The notes beneath the pieces are model-generated. The model had not been told where the DNA came from. It worked only from the letters and a program-made list of their open reading frames with translations, and did not search any database. Positions 1-8,444 of a stretch of 64,000 nucleotides of DNA are shown here, piece after piece (within the stretch, counting starts at the first letter, position 1; every line of letters starts with the position of its first letter). The DNA lies in contig JAFWVY010000053.1 of assembly GCA_017523725.1 (NCBI GenBank), positions 1 to 64,000 of the forward strand, written 5' to 3'. This stretch comes from Bacteroidales bacterium. Lineage in GTDB: Bacteria; Bacteroidota; Bacteroidia; Bacteroidales; UBA4181. A program made the position numbers and the translations under genes.

Positions 1-1163
1 CGGCCTGCAATCTGGCCTGCGATTACTGCTATTATCTGGAGAAAGGCCATCTTCATACGCCGGGAAGGCAGGAACGTACGGTGATGAGCGACCGGTTGCT
101 CGAACAGTTCACTGAAGAATACATCGGCAGCCAGACCTCGCCGTATGTGCTGTTCACCTGGCATGGCGGTGAAACGCTGCTGCGTCCCGTTTCGTTTTAC
201 GAACGGGCCGTGGAACTCCAGCAGAAATATGCCGGCGGCCGCCAGATCGACAATTGCATCCAGACCAACGGGACGCTGCTGAATGCCGACTGGTGCAAAT
301 TCTTCCACGACCACCGGTGGCTGGTCGGCCTGTCGATAGATGGTCCGGAGCGGTTGCATGATGCCTACCGGCGAAACCGGGCCGGCATGCCGTCTTTCCG
401 GCAGGTGATGCGGGGTGTCACATTGCTTGACCGGTATGGCGTGGAATGGAATGCGTTGGCGACGGTGAACCGGCTCAATGCGGATTTTCCGGTGGAGGTA
501 TACCGTTTTTTCCAGTCGATAGACTGTCATTACATGCAGTTTACGCCGGTCGTGGAGCGTCTGTTGCCTGCCGGCGGCGCTACCCGGCTGGCCTCACGCA
601 CCGCAGGCGAGGAGGCTGTACTGGCGGATTTCTCGGTCTTGCCGGCGCAGTGGGGCCATTTCCTGTGTGCGCTTTTCGATGAATGGGTCAAGACAGACGT
701 CGGCACGCGTTTCGTGCAACTGTTCGATGCCACGCTCGCCCTCTGGGCCGGTGAAGCGCCGGGCCTTTGTTCCATGGCGCCTGTGTGCGGGCAGGCCGGT
801 GTGATGGAATACAACGGCGATGTGTATTCCTGCGACCATTTCGTTTTCCCGGAATACAAGCTGGGTAACATGCATACCGAACCGCTGGCAAGTATGATGT
901 ATGGCGAGCGTCAGGCGGCGTTCGGGGCGGCCAAGTCTGCCACCTTGCCCGGACAGTGCCGGCGGTGTGAATATCTGTTCGCCTGTAACGGGGAGTGTCC
1001 GAAGAACCGTTTCGCGAAAACCGCAGACGGCGAGCCGGGTTTGAATTACCTGTGCGAGGGGTATCGCGCCTATTTTACGCATGTGGCGCCCTATATGGAT
1101 TTCATGAAGAACGAACTGGACCACCGCCGGCCGCCGGCGAATGTCATGCAGTTCCGTCCCTGA
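1..1163 (+). CDS. Anaerobic sulfatase-maturating enzyme (radical SAM/SPASM), 5' partial
   Basis: The frame is open to the left edge, so the start lies outside the window. It reads CNLACDYC within the first 30 bases, the CX3CX2C motif that binds the SAM-cleaving 4Fe-4S cluster. The C-terminal part has the cysteine-rich SPASM pattern (CGQAG, YSCDHFVFPEYKLGN, CRRCEYLFACNGECPKNRF) that holds two auxiliary clusters. This pattern and the near-complete length (about 387 residues visible) match anaerobic sulfatase maturases, which oxidise an active-site Cys or Ser of sulfatases to formylglycine in the cytoplasm before export. No sulfatase lies in the window; targets may be upstream or elsewhere. Another SPASM peptide-modifying enzyme is possible but less likely. 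Confidence 0.85.
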   Translation, partial: ACNLACDYCYYLEKGHLHTPGRQERTVMSDRLLEQFTEEYIGSQTSPYVLFTWHGGETLLRPVSFYERAVELQQKYAGGRQIDNCIQTNGTLLNADWCKFFHDHRWLVGLSIDGPERLHDAYRRNRAGMPSFRQVMRGVTLLDRYGVEWNALATVNRLNADFPVEVYRFFQSIDCHYMQFTPVVERLLPAGGATRLASRTAGEEAVLADFSVLPAQWGHFLCALFDEWVKTDVGTRFVQLFDATLALWAGEAPGLCSMAPVCGQAGVMEYNGDVYSCDHFVFPEYKLGNMHTEPLASMMYGERQAAFGAAKSATLPGQCRRCEYLFACNGECPKNRFAKTADGEPGLNYLCEGYRAYFTHVAPYMDFMKNELDHRRPPANVMQFRP

Positions 1164-1181
1164 CCTTTTTCCCCGGCGGCC

Positions 1182-1211
1182 ATTGTGGATTCGGATATTT
1201 GATTATCTTTG
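1182..1211 (+). promoter_or_regulatory. Bacteroidota-type promoter for the GT39 gene
   Basis: ATTG at 1182-1185 and TATCTTTG at 1204-1211 are separated by 18 bases, close to the Bacteroidota primary-sigma consensus (TTTG, 19-21 bases, TAnnTTTG). The -7 box lies 52 bases before the start codon at 1264. Confidence 0.55.
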
Positions 1212-1263
1212 CAAGCATGGGGTGCTACGGCATCGCGGCAACAATCACTAATCAGAAACGACC

Positions 1264-2916
1264 ATGCAAAGGCTTTCACATTTTCAGTCTTTTCTCATCA
1301 TACTGGCCGTCAGTGTATTCACATTGTTTCTTCACAATGGAGTGCTGCCCGCCAACCTCATGGAAGCCCGCAATCTTGCGACGGCCCAGGAGATGGTCCG
1401 TACCGGGAACTACATGGTGCCGACCATGAACGGCGAACTGCGTCTGGAGAAACCGCCGCTGCCGACCTGGATCGCAGCCTGTGTCGAAAAAATGCAGCCG
1501 GAGAACCTGGCGGCGCAGCGCCGCGTCACGGCGCTGGTGACGGTCTTCATGGCGTTGTTCCTCTATCTCTTCGTGTTCCGATTTTCTGTTGACAGGCGGC
1601 TGGCTCTGATGTCTGCGCTGGTGTTGGTCACGTCGTACAATGTCATCATGAACGGCCGGACGGCGACATGGGACATCTATTGCCATGCCTTCATGCTGGC
1701 GGCACTCTATTACATGTTCTCCGCCATGGAAAGCAAGGGGGCGCAGTGGCTCCGCTTTGTGGCGGCCGGTCTCTGGATGGGCCTGTCGTTCCTTGGCAAG
1801 GGACCGGTGTCGTTTTACGCGCTGCTGCTGCCGGCTGTCATAAGCTATGCCGTCGTGCGGCGGCCGCGTCTGCGGGGCAAAGGCTTGCCCTTGACCCTTA
1901 TGATCCTGATATGCCTGGCTGTTGCCTTCTGGTGGCCGCTTTATATTGCCTTGTTCCATGCCGATGCCGGTGCAGCCGTCGCGGTGAAGGAATCTTCGGC
2001 CTGGATGCACCGCAACGTGAGACCGCTGTGGTATTACTGGCATTTCCCGGACGAATCGGGTATCTGGGCGTTATTCTGGATATCATCCATTATTTTCTAT
2101 TTCAAGGGACGCCGTCCGCAGCACCGTCAGTTGTATGCTTTCATGATTCTCTGGAATGCCTTGATATTCGTATGTCTCTCGCTTATCCCGGAAAAGAAGA
2201 CGCGTTATCTGCTTCCGATCCTGATTCCCGGGGCGGTCAATGTGGCGTTCTATTTCTGGCACTGTCTCAAGGCGGTTCCGACCATTTGGGAAAAGCGTCT
2301 ATACAAGTTGAACGGATGGCTGATCGTCCTGGTGGCGGTTCTGATGCCGGTGGCGATGTGGCTGGCTTTTGTCCGGCCGCATGTGCTGTCATGGCAAGCG
2401 TTCGGGGGAGTGTACATTCCTGTCATGGTTATTTGTTGGGTGACGGCCTTCCATGTTTACAAAGGCATATGCAATTTCCGGGATTTCCATCCGGAGCGGG
2501 TATTCGTCGGCGTGGTCATCATCATGATGGTTTTCACGGCGACTTGTTTCAGACCGGCCGGCAGGTTGTTCCTGAACGAATCCCGCCACAGTATCCGGAC
2601 TCTGAAGGAAGTGCCGCAGGCGGCCGGGCTTGATTTCTACCATCCGGACAGTGAGCCGCTCCGGATGGAACTGGTCTATGAGGCCAACCGGTGCATCCTG
2701 CCGCTGGACCTGCAGGACGATGCGGCCCTTGCACGGGCGATGCCCTTTGTACTTGTAAGCATGGAGCCGGCCGAAACTTTGCTGCAGGGCCGTCCGGTGT
2801 CGATAGAGTACATCGATACCTATGACAATAATTGGCGGAAGACGGACAGCAAGCGGCACAATGCGGAGTTGGTGCTGCGGGCCGCCATCATACGCCCTGG
2901 AGAATCTGGAGAATAG
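1264..2916 (+). CDS. GT39/ArnT-like integral membrane glycosyltransferase
   Basis: A 550-residue protein with about ten hydrophobic segments in the first 400 residues and a soluble C-terminal part. The first periplasmic loop reads MEARNLATAQEM and then LRLEKPPLPTW, the layout of the catalytic loop in GT39/ArnT-type enzymes that take a sugar from a polyprenyl-phosphate donor. It probably moves a sugar onto lipid A, another glycolipid or a protein at the periplasmic face; the acceptor cannot be read from sequence. It converges with the LAB_N gene: its TAG stop abuts that gene's stop with no gap. A polyprenyl-phosphate GT2 and a LAB_N protein next door are the usual partners of such transferases. 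Confidence 0.8.
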   Translation: MQRLSHFQSFLIILAVSVFTLFLHNGVLPANLMEARNLATAQEMVRTGNYMVPTMNGELRLEKPPLPTWIAACVEKMQPENLAAQRRVTALVTVFMALFLYLFVFRFSVDRRLALMSALVLVTSYNVIMNGRTATWDIYCHAFMLAALYYMFSAMESKGAQWLRFVAAGLWMGLSFLGKGPVSFYALLLPAVISYAVVRRPRLRGKGLPLTLMILICLAVAFWWPLYIALFHADAGAAVAVKESSAWMHRNVRPLWYYWHFPDESGIWALFWISSIIFYFKGRRPQHRQLYAFMILWNALIFVCLSLIPEKKTRYLLPILIPGAVNVAFYFWHCLKAVPTIWEKRLYKLNGWLIVLVAVLMPVAMWLAFVRPHVLSWQAFGGVYIPVMVICWVTAFHVYKGICNFRDFHPERVFVGVVIIMMVFTATCFRPAGRLFLNESRHSIRTLKEVPQAAGLDFYHPDSEPLRMELVYEANRCILPLDLQDDAALARAMPFVLVSMEPAETLLQGRPVSIEYIDTYDNNWRKTDSKRHNAELVLRAAIIRPGESGE

Positions 2917-3549
2917 TTATTCTTTTTTTTCCTTGCACCCGATCATGATGTTGCGGGCATACACCAGTGCGCCGCAACCTTGCCCCAGCAGCAGGACCGG
3001 ATCCCGTCGGAGGATGGCATAGACGATGATCAGCAGAGAACCGGTGAGGCTGATGGCCCAGAAGGTTACCGGCAGCAAAGAGGTGCCGGCCCGCCGGGAG
3101 TACCACCACTGATAGACGAACCGCAGCGTGAAGACCACCTGGCTTCCGGTGCCGAAGAGAATGAGGGGCAGAGGAATGTCTTCCTGGGCGAACAGCCGGG
3201 TGAAGGTTTCCTGTCCGTGCATCAGGAACCATGCGACGGCGGCGCATGGCAGGACGACGACTGCCGTGCGGAAGACGGGATGCAGGGAAGTCCAGATGCC
3301 CTTGATGCGGAGATTCCAGATGTAGACGTAGTAGGCGATGATCTGCCCGAGCAGGATGGCGAAATCGTTGCGCATCCATCCATAGATGCAGAACAACAGC
3401 GAACCGGCCAGGCTGAGCTCCCAGAATAGATTGGGCGACAAAACCTTGCGAGCCTTCTCGGAGGCGATCCATTGGACGATCATCCGCGCCGAAAAGAGAA
3501 TCTGTGACAGCAGACCGATAAAGAAGGTCAGATTGAACAGGCCGTTCAT
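2917..3549 (-). CDS. Membrane protein with two lipid-A-disaccharide-synthase N-terminal (LAB_N) domains
   Basis: A 210-residue multi-spanning protein. Two similar blocks are visible, at about residues 5-80 (SARMIVQWIASEKA, WELSLAGSLLFCIYGW, LGQ...YVYIWNL) and 130-205 (LRFVYQWWYSRR, WAISLTGSLLIIVYAI, LGQ...LVYARN). This is the LAB_N fold, named for its occurrence ahead of some LpxB proteins but here free of the LpxB catalytic domain. Stand-alone LAB_N proteins commonly accompany GT2 and GT39 genes and are presumed to help handle lipid-linked sugars; the biochemical role is not settled. The start overlaps the stop of the upstream GT2 by four bases, implying translational coupling. Confidence 0.8.
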   Translation of the reverse strand: MNGLFNLTFFIGLLSQILFSARMIVQWIASEKARKVLSPNLFWELSLAGSLLFCIYGWMRNDFAILLGQIIAYYVYIWNLRIKGIWTSLHPVFRTAVVVLPCAAVAWFLMHGQETFTRLFAQEDIPLPLILFGTGSQVVFTLRFVYQWWYSRRAGTSLLPVTFWAISLTGSLLIIVYAILRRDPVLLLGQGCGALVYARNIMIGCKEKKE

Positions 3550-4292
3550 ATGTTGCTGTCAGCAATCTGGTAGTTGATATAGCGTTTTTTCATCCAGCGG
3601 TAGGCAAAGCAGTCTCTCAGGGGGCCGAGGAGCCGGTTCCAAAGATGGTATTTCGACTGTCCGGCCGTCCGCGGGAAATGATGGACGGGGCACTGTTTGT
3701 AATTGCCGCCTTCCTGAAGCAGAATCAGCGCCGGCAGAAAACGGTGCATGCCGGTGAAGAGTGGAATCCTTTTGGCGAAAGCGGTCTGCATGACTTTGAG
3801 CGGACAGCCGGTGTCCACGGCATCGTCATGGGTCATCATCCGCCGGAAACCGTTGGCTATTTTTGAAGAGATGCGTTTGACCAGTCCGTCCTTGCGTCCG
3901 GTACGGATACCGGTGACCAGGGCATACTGCGAGGCGTAGGGCAGCAACAGATTGAAATCTTCCGGTGTTGTCTGCAGGTCGGCGTCGATGTAACCGACCC
4001 AGGGAGAGAAGGCGTAGTCGATGCCGGCTTTCAGTGCCGCGCTGAGTCCTGCGTTCCGGCGGAAGGACAGGTAAAACATGTCCCGATGCCGTTCGCAGAC
4101 GGTATGCAATAACTCCAAACTGTGATCCTTCGAGCCGTCATCGACAAAGAGAATGCAGGTTCGCATGATTGCATGTCCCAGAAAATCATTGAGTTCTTTT
4201 TCCAGCCGGACAATATTGTCCTGCTCGTTGAAAACGGGTACAATGACTGTGAACTCGAATTCCGCAGTGTGGTTGGACTCCGGGGAAACCAT
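3546..4292 (-). CDS. Family 2 glycosyltransferase (polyprenyl-phosphate sugar transferase type)
   Basis: 248 residues with a GT-A fold: VPVFNEQDNIVRLEKEL near the N-terminus, FVDDGSKD, then DADLQTTPEDF carrying the metal-binding aspartates, and a C-terminal region rich in Arg/Lys. It resembles dolichol-phosphate mannose synthase and ArnC-like enzymes, which load a nucleotide sugar onto a polyprenyl phosphate on the cytoplasmic side of the membrane. It lacks the C-terminal transmembrane pair seen in the other GT2 at 42213-43160. It sits 8 bases after the thioredoxin gene and overlaps the LAB_N gene by 4 bases, so the two are probably co-translated. The likely role is to supply the donor for the facing GT39 enzyme. 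Confidence 0.82.
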   Translation of the reverse strand: MVSPESNHTAEFEFTVIVPVFNEQDNIVRLEKELNDFLGHAIMRTCILFVDDGSKDHSLELLHTVCERHRDMFYLSFRRNAGLSAALKAGIDYAFSPWVGYIDADLQTTPEDFNLLLPYASQYALVTGIRTGRKDGLVKRISSKIANGFRRMMTHDDAVDTGCPLKVMQTAFAKRIPLFTGMHRFLPALILLQEGGNYKQCPVHHFPRTAGQSKYHLWNRLLGPLRDCFAYRWMKKRYINYQIADSNI

Positions 4293-4300
4293 AAAGCAGA

Positions 4301-4765
4301 TTATTGTTTTTTCAGAAGTATCTCGTTGACAGCCTGCTCGAAAACGGCTTTTGGCAGCGCACCGCGCACCATGCTCGGCCGGCCTTCCTTCGGGATGAAA
4401 AGGACAGAGGGAATCGACTCGATGCCGAAAACGGCAGCCAGTTCGCGTTCCTGGTCCACATCCACTTTATAGACGACAATCCGGTCTTTATGGGTCTGAG
4501 CCAGTTCGGCGAGAATCGGCGCCACAACTTTGCAGGGCTGGCACCAGTCGGCATAGAAATCGACGATGGCCGGTTTATCACCCAGAAAATTCCAAACCGA
4601 ATCCTTCTCGTAATTGAAAACCTGTTTCAGGAAATCGGCCTTGGTGAGCAGAGAAATCTGTACGGAATCCTGCGCTGTCTTTTCGGGCTGTGTGGTCCGT
4701 TGCGCATGGCAGGCTTCCATGCTGAGGACGCAGATGACACAGAGGAGGAGAAGTAACCGGTTCAT
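4301..4765 (-). CDS. Exported thioredoxin-family protein
   Basis: 154 residues with an N-terminal hydrophobic signal (MNRLLLLLCVICVLSMEAC); Cys19 may be a relaxed lipobox cysteine, otherwise this is a Sec signal. The thioredoxin fold holds FYADWCQPCKVVAP, with redox cysteines at residues 75 and 78, and the cis-proline loop SIPSVLF. WCQPCK differs from the classical WCGPCK by one residue. It should act as a periplasmic or membrane-tethered thiol reductase or oxidase; no dedicated partner such as DsbD is nearby. It is the third gene of the leftward operon starting with the FAD oxidoreductase, and lies 49 bases after the histidine phosphatase gene. Confidence 0.85.
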   Translation of the reverse strand: MNRLLLLLCVICVLSMEACHAQRTTQPEKTAQDSVQISLLTKADFLKQVFNYEKDSVWNFLGDKPAIVDFYADWCQPCKVVAPILAELAQTHKDRIVVYKVDVDQERELAAVFGIESIPSVLFIPKEGRPSMVRGALPKAVFEQAVNEILLKKQ

Positions 4766-4814
4766 AAGGGTTCGATGGAAACAAAAATCAAAAATAGAAA
4801 AAAACGGATTGCGT

Positions 4815-5459
4815 TCATATCGGACGGACCCATTTTTTTTCTTCCGTATAAACCAGCCGGATCAGTTCGCAATTGCCGATTTTCATTTTGTAAGTGTCGG
4901 CCGGGTCGCTGCCGAGCACGCCACGCAACAGGCATTTGAACGTACAGCCGTGTCCTACGATCAGGAACCGGCCCGAAGCATGACGGGCTGCAATCTCCGT
5001 ATTGATGAAATCCATCATCCGATACTCCACTTCCTGTTGCGATTCGCCGCCCGGTGCCTTGAAGAGCCAGTTGTTGCTGTTTATTTCCTGCAATCGGGCG
5101 GGGGTGTAGATTTCCTCGCGGAGTCGTCCCTCCCATGCACCTTGCGACAGTTCTTGGAGACGGTCGCTGTATATGGGCGGAAGTGGTGTCAGCTCCGGCC
5201 AGGCCTCCTGAATGAGTTGCAGGGTCTCGATCGTGCGTTTGGCCGTGGAGCAGAAAACCCGGTCGAAGGTCAGGCATTGCGCCGCCAGCTGCTTCCCGCA
5301 GGCGGCGGCCTGCATCCGTCCGTTTTCAGACAGCGGCAGCTGCGGCGAGCGGCCGCCGATACGTAACCGGTCGGCGTTGTAGGCGGTTTCGGCGTGACGC
5401 AGCAGGTACAGCGTGAGCGGCAATTTTCCGGATGTTGTTCCCGCCCGGTCAGTTTTCAT
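4815..5459 (-). CDS. Histidine phosphatase (phosphoglycerate mutase-like) family protein
   Basis: 214 residues. The N-terminal [10 protein letters not shown] gives the phospho-accepting histidine at residue 22 (RHAE in place of the usual RHGE). [10 protein letters not shown] follows mid-protein, and [15 protein letters not shown] supplies the second catalytic histidine. Substrates in this superfamily range from sugar phosphates to alpha-ribazole phosphate, so specificity is open. I chose the start at 5459 over the longer frame to 5483 because GGAGGAA lies about 8 bases upstream of it, a strong Shine-Dalgarno rarely seen in Bacteroidota, and because this leaves only an 11-base overlap with the upstream FAD gene. 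Confidence 0.82.
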   Translation of the reverse strand: MKTDRAGTTSGKLPLTLYLLRHAETAYNADRLRIGGRSPQLPLSENGRMQAAACGKQLAAQCLTFDRVFCSTAKRTIETLQLIQEAWPELTPLPPIYSDRLQELSQGAWEGRLREEIYTPARLQEINSNNWLFKAPGGESQQEVEYRMMDFINTEIAARHASGRFLIVGHGCTFKCLLRGVLGSDPADTYKMKIGNCELIRLVYTEEKKWVRPI

Positions 5460-7065
5460 GGTAAACTTCCTCCGTATTGACATTCCAGATATTATCGCGT
5501 TCCCGTGTCCGTCCTTCCCGGATGTTCCGGACGCACTCCATCGCTGTCAGCATCGAATGATCCATGTTGTTGTAGCGGTGCTGGCCGTTGCGTCCTATGC
5601 AGAAGAGGTTTTCGATGCGGTCCAGGAATGTGCGCACCGTGTCCATCTGCCGGTAGACACCGCTGTAGGACGGATAAGCTTTCCGGACCTTGACCCGGAC
5701 GGCGTCCCGGACGGCGCCTGGTGCGATGAATCCGGTCTTTTCAAGTTCCGAAACGGCCATGCGGATAAAGGCTTCGTCCGGCATTTGCCACAGGTTGTCG
5801 CCTTCGCTGCAGAAATATTCCGCCTCCATCCATACGGTGTGTTCATAGTCGGCGACCAGGTATGGCGACCAGTTGTTGAACACTTGGATCCGTCCCATTT
5901 TTACATCGTGTTCCTGCACGTAGATCCAGGTATCCGGGATGCGTCCGTCAAAGGTCCGGATGCCGGTCCTGTTCTTGATTTTCAGCTGGTCGACACACAG
6001 TCCGACCACTATGAAATCGCGATATGGCAGCGCTTCGGCGATATGGCGGACGTCCGGTGGAATCTCGATGCCGTCCATCGCCGCGATCAATTCTTTGACG
6101 GGCATGGTGGACAGCAGGTAGTCACATTTTTTCTCCTCGGAGATCCCGTCCGGAGTCGTGACGGTCACCGAAATCACCCGGTGGCCCCGGATGTGGATGC
6201 CGGTTACTTTGTTTTGCAGAAGAATCTGTCCGCCGGCCTTCCGCACCTCTCCGGCCACGGTCTCCCACAGTTGACCCGGTCCGTATTTGGGATACTTGAA
6301 CTGTCCGATAAGCGAGGTCTCAACAGGTGCTTCCGGGGATTTCCCGCCGAAGGTCCGTTGCAGCAGATCCTTCAGGACGCTGCGGACCGAAAGCCCCTTG
6401 ATGCGCTGGCCACCCCAGTCGGCTTCAAGACGGGACGGGTGTACGCCCCACACTTTTTCGGTGTAGTTTTCGAAGAACATGGCATACAGTGGCCGGCCGA
6501 ACCGGTTGATGTAGAAGTCTTCGAGCGTGTTTTCCGGCCGCGGGAACAGGCTGGCCGCGATGTAACCGCATCCTGCCCGGAACAGCCGGAACGGTCCAAG
6601 CCGCAGCATGGTCTGCAGGGAAAGCGGGTAGTCGAAGAAACGCCGCAGGAACAGAATCCGGCTGATGCGGCGCCGTATCAGCATGACCTGGTCAGTCTTT
6701 TCCGGATCGGGTCCGCCCGGCTGCAACGGCTTGCTGTTGTCCTGCAGCAGGATGTCATCCTTGGCGGGTGCTCCCTGCAGAGGCATCATCTGCTCCCACC
6801 ATGCATTGACAGCCGGACTTTTTGAAAAGAAACGGTGACCGCCGATATCCATGCGGTTGCCGTTGTGCTCCACCGTGCAGGACAAACCTCCGATACGGTT
6901 GCTCTGTTCATGGATATCTGCCCGGATCCGGGTGGTATGCAGCAGTTCGTACGCCGCCGTCAGACCGGCAGGGCCGGCGCCGGCAATGACGGCAAGTCCG
7001 GAGGGACCCGCTTCATCGCAACCGGGACGCGGCTGGTCTTTCGCGGACGTGTTGAAAATCGGCAT
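5449..7065 (-). CDS. FAD-dependent oxidoreductase of the amine oxidase / UDP-galactopyranose mutase-like superfamily
   Basis: 538 residues. A dinucleotide-binding motif [16 protein letters not shown] lies near residues 25-40, and the conserved C-terminal FAD-binding segment reads [19 protein letters not shown]. The overall pattern is that of the protoporphyrinogen-oxidase/amine-oxidase family (COG1232-like). The central [11 protein letters not shown] and the C-terminal FAD segment resemble UDP-galactopyranose mutase-like proteins encoded near glycosyltransferases, so a sugar-nucleotide or lipid-linked substrate is plausible but unproven. The frame extends to 7209, but that extension would translate the tRNA-Ser; the ATG at 7065, just before the first recognisable domain, is the supported start. 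It heads a leftward operon ending with the LAB_N gene. Confidence 0.8.
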   Translation of the reverse strand: MPIFNTSAKDQPRPGCDEAGPSGLAVIAGAGPAGLTAAYELLHTTRIRADIHEQSNRIGGLSCTVEHNGNRMDIGGHRFFSKSPAVNAWWEQMMPLQGAPAKDDILLQDNSKPLQPGGPDPEKTDQVMLIRRRISRILFLRRFFDYPLSLQTMLRLGPFRLFRAGCGYIAASLFPRPENTLEDFYINRFGRPLYAMFFENYTEKVWGVHPSRLEADWGGQRIKGLSVRSVLKDLLQRTFGGKSPEAPVETSLIGQFKYPKYGPGQLWETVAGEVRKAGGQILLQNKVTGIHIRGHRVISVTVTTPDGISEEKKCDYLLSTMPVKELIAAMDGIEIPPDVRHIAEALPYRDFIVVGLCVDQLKIKNRTGIRTFDGRIPDTWIYVQEHDVKMGRIQVFNNWSPYLVADYEHTVWMEAEYFCSEGDNLWQMPDEAFIRMAVSELEKTGFIAPGAVRDAVRVKVRKAYPSYSGVYRQMDTVRTFLDRIENLFCIGRNGQHRYNNMDHSMLTAMECVRNIREGRTRERDNIWNVNTEEVYHEN

Positions 7066-7127
7066 GTCGGTTGGGGAAAACTCTGTCGCCGGTCTTGGCG
7101 GATGCGGCCGGACCGGAAAAGGATTAG

Positions 7128-7215
7128 CGGAAAGAAAGGGATTCGAACCCTTGATACCCTTTTGGGGTACACACGCTTTCCAGGCGTGCGCCTTCGACCA
7201 CTCGGCCATCTTTCC
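7128..7215 (-). tRNA. tRNA-Ser (anticodon GGA)
   Basis: Read on the minus strand, the acceptor stem GGAAAGA (from 7215) pairs with TCTTTCC, with discriminator G at 7128. The D arm starts GCCGAGTGG, the anticodon stem is CACGC/GCGTG around loop CTGGAAA (anticodon GGA). A long variable arm TACCC-CAAAA-GGGTA typical of serine tRNAs follows, then T stem AAGGG/CCCTT with loop TTCGAAT. The 3' CCA is not encoded. Length is 88 bases. Confidence 0.95.
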
Positions 7216-7237
7216 CCGAAGTCGTGCTTCGTGGGCG

Positions 7238-7245
7238 CAAATGTA
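7238..7245 (-). promoter_or_regulatory. -7 box for the tRNA-Ser promoter
   Basis: TACATTTG on the minus strand, 22 bases upstream of the mature tRNA 5' end. The -33 element is weak (a T-rich tract). The rest of 7066-7370 holds only the tRNA and short leaders, with no further gene seen. Confidence 0.5.
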
Positions 7246-7370
7246 GGAGAAAAAATCGGATGAGAAAAACGAAACAGCCTTTTATGCAAAAAAAATGTCC
7301 GATGCCATTGTTGACTCCCCTGTCATCGTCTGATGCATTTTTTATATATTTGAATTTCTTTTTCAAGCTG

Positions 7371-8260
7371 ATGCAGGACCTTCTTCTTACCGGATTCGAT
7401 GATTATGCGCTGATTGACAGCGGCTGCGGAGAAAAACTGGAGCGGTTCGGCCGTTACGTGCTGCGCCGTCCGGAGCCGCAGGCCGTCTGGGACCGCGCGA
7501 TGTCGGAGAACGAATGGATGCGGTCGGCCCAGGCTTGCTTCAAACGTGATGCCCGTGGAGACGACCGGGGAGGAGCGGAACGTGGTTTCTGGCAGTTACG
7601 GCCGGGTATGCCGGAACAGTGGCAGGTCGGGTATGCCTATAAGGATATGGCTTTGCATTTCCGGCTGGGCCTTACGTCTTTCAAGCATGTGGGGCTTTTC
7701 CCGGAACAGGCGGTCAACTGGAATTTTATCTACGACGAGGTGGCCCGGCGGAAAAAAGAGGACGCCCGTCCGCCCGAGGTGCTGAATCTTTTCGCCTACA
7801 CGGGCGGTGCATCGCTGGCGGCCCGGGAGGCCGGGGCGGTGGTGACACACGTCGATTCGGTCCGTCAGGTCATTGCCTGGAGCCGGGAAAACATGGAAGC
7901 ATCGCATCTTTCTGACATCCGTTGGGTGGTCGAGGATGCGGTGAAATTTGTCCACCGGGAGGTGAAACGCGGTCACCGCTATCAAGGCGTCATTCTGGAC
8001 CCGCCGGCTTACGGACGCGGTCCGGCGGGAGAGAAATGGGTATTGGAGGCCGGTATCCTGGACATATGCAGGCTTGCCGGATGTTGTTGGACGACCACGC
8101 GTTCTGTGTGCTGAACTTGTACTCCATGGGGTTTTCGCCCATGATTGCCGCCAACTTGCTGCAACCGCTGTGTGCGACCTCCCAGTGCGGGACGCTTTAT
8201 GTATGCGATGCCGCCGGCCGGAATCTGCCGCTGGGTGTATATGCCAGAGGTATCCGCTGA
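7371..8260 (+). pseudogene. Class I SAM-dependent rRNA methyltransferase (RlmI-like), interrupted by a frameshift
   Basis: From the ATG at 7371 the protein reads MQDLLLTGFDDYALIDSG and then VLNLFAYTGGASLAAREAG (SAM-binding motif I) and VILDPPAYGRGP (the DPPxY active-site loop). These mark COG1092-type 23S rRNA cytosine-C5 methyltransferases. The frame diverges after DICRLA (8076-8078) and ends at 8114 in unrelated residues. The -1 frame continues the family pattern as RMLLDDHAFCVLNLYSMGF and stops at 8260. One missing base in the C/G run near 8075-8080 explains it. This is either a sequencing error or a recent inactivation. Joined, the protein would be about 296 residues. Confidence 0.75.
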
Positions 8261-8390
8261 CAAAATGACAGCGGGCGCTCCGAGGCGTTCCGGGCTTTCA
8301 TATTTTGTTATAAACTGCTAATATACTGCATATTAACGTAATTTAAGTTTTTCTTGAAAATCTTAAAATGCATTCCGGCGGGTTCGGCTC

Positions 8391-8398
8391 TATCTTTG
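8391..8398 (+). promoter_or_regulatory. -7 box for the HtrA protease gene
   Basis: TATCTTTG lies 46 bases before the ATG at 8445, in an AT-rich leader. No good TTTG is found 19-21 bases upstream, so this may be a regulated or imperfect promoter. The rest of 8261-8444 shows no gene. Confidence 0.5.
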
Positions 8399-8444
8399 CA
8401 AAGCAAGTCCGAAACAAAAGACAATTATCTAAAAACGAAACGCT

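Noticed and set aside
5413..6825. A 470-codon rightward frame over the FAD oxidoreductase
   Set aside because: No motifs, no promoter, and the minus-strand frame has the FAD-binding signatures.
7066..7209. N-terminal extension of the FAD oxidoreductase
   Set aside because: It would translate the tRNA-Ser in antisense-free orientation; the extension has no family similarity and ATG 7065 directly precedes the domain.
8070..8090. Programmed -1 frameshifting in the methyltransferase
   Set aside because: No slippery heptamer (X XXY YYZ) or stimulatory hairpin is evident, and the family is not known to use recoding.
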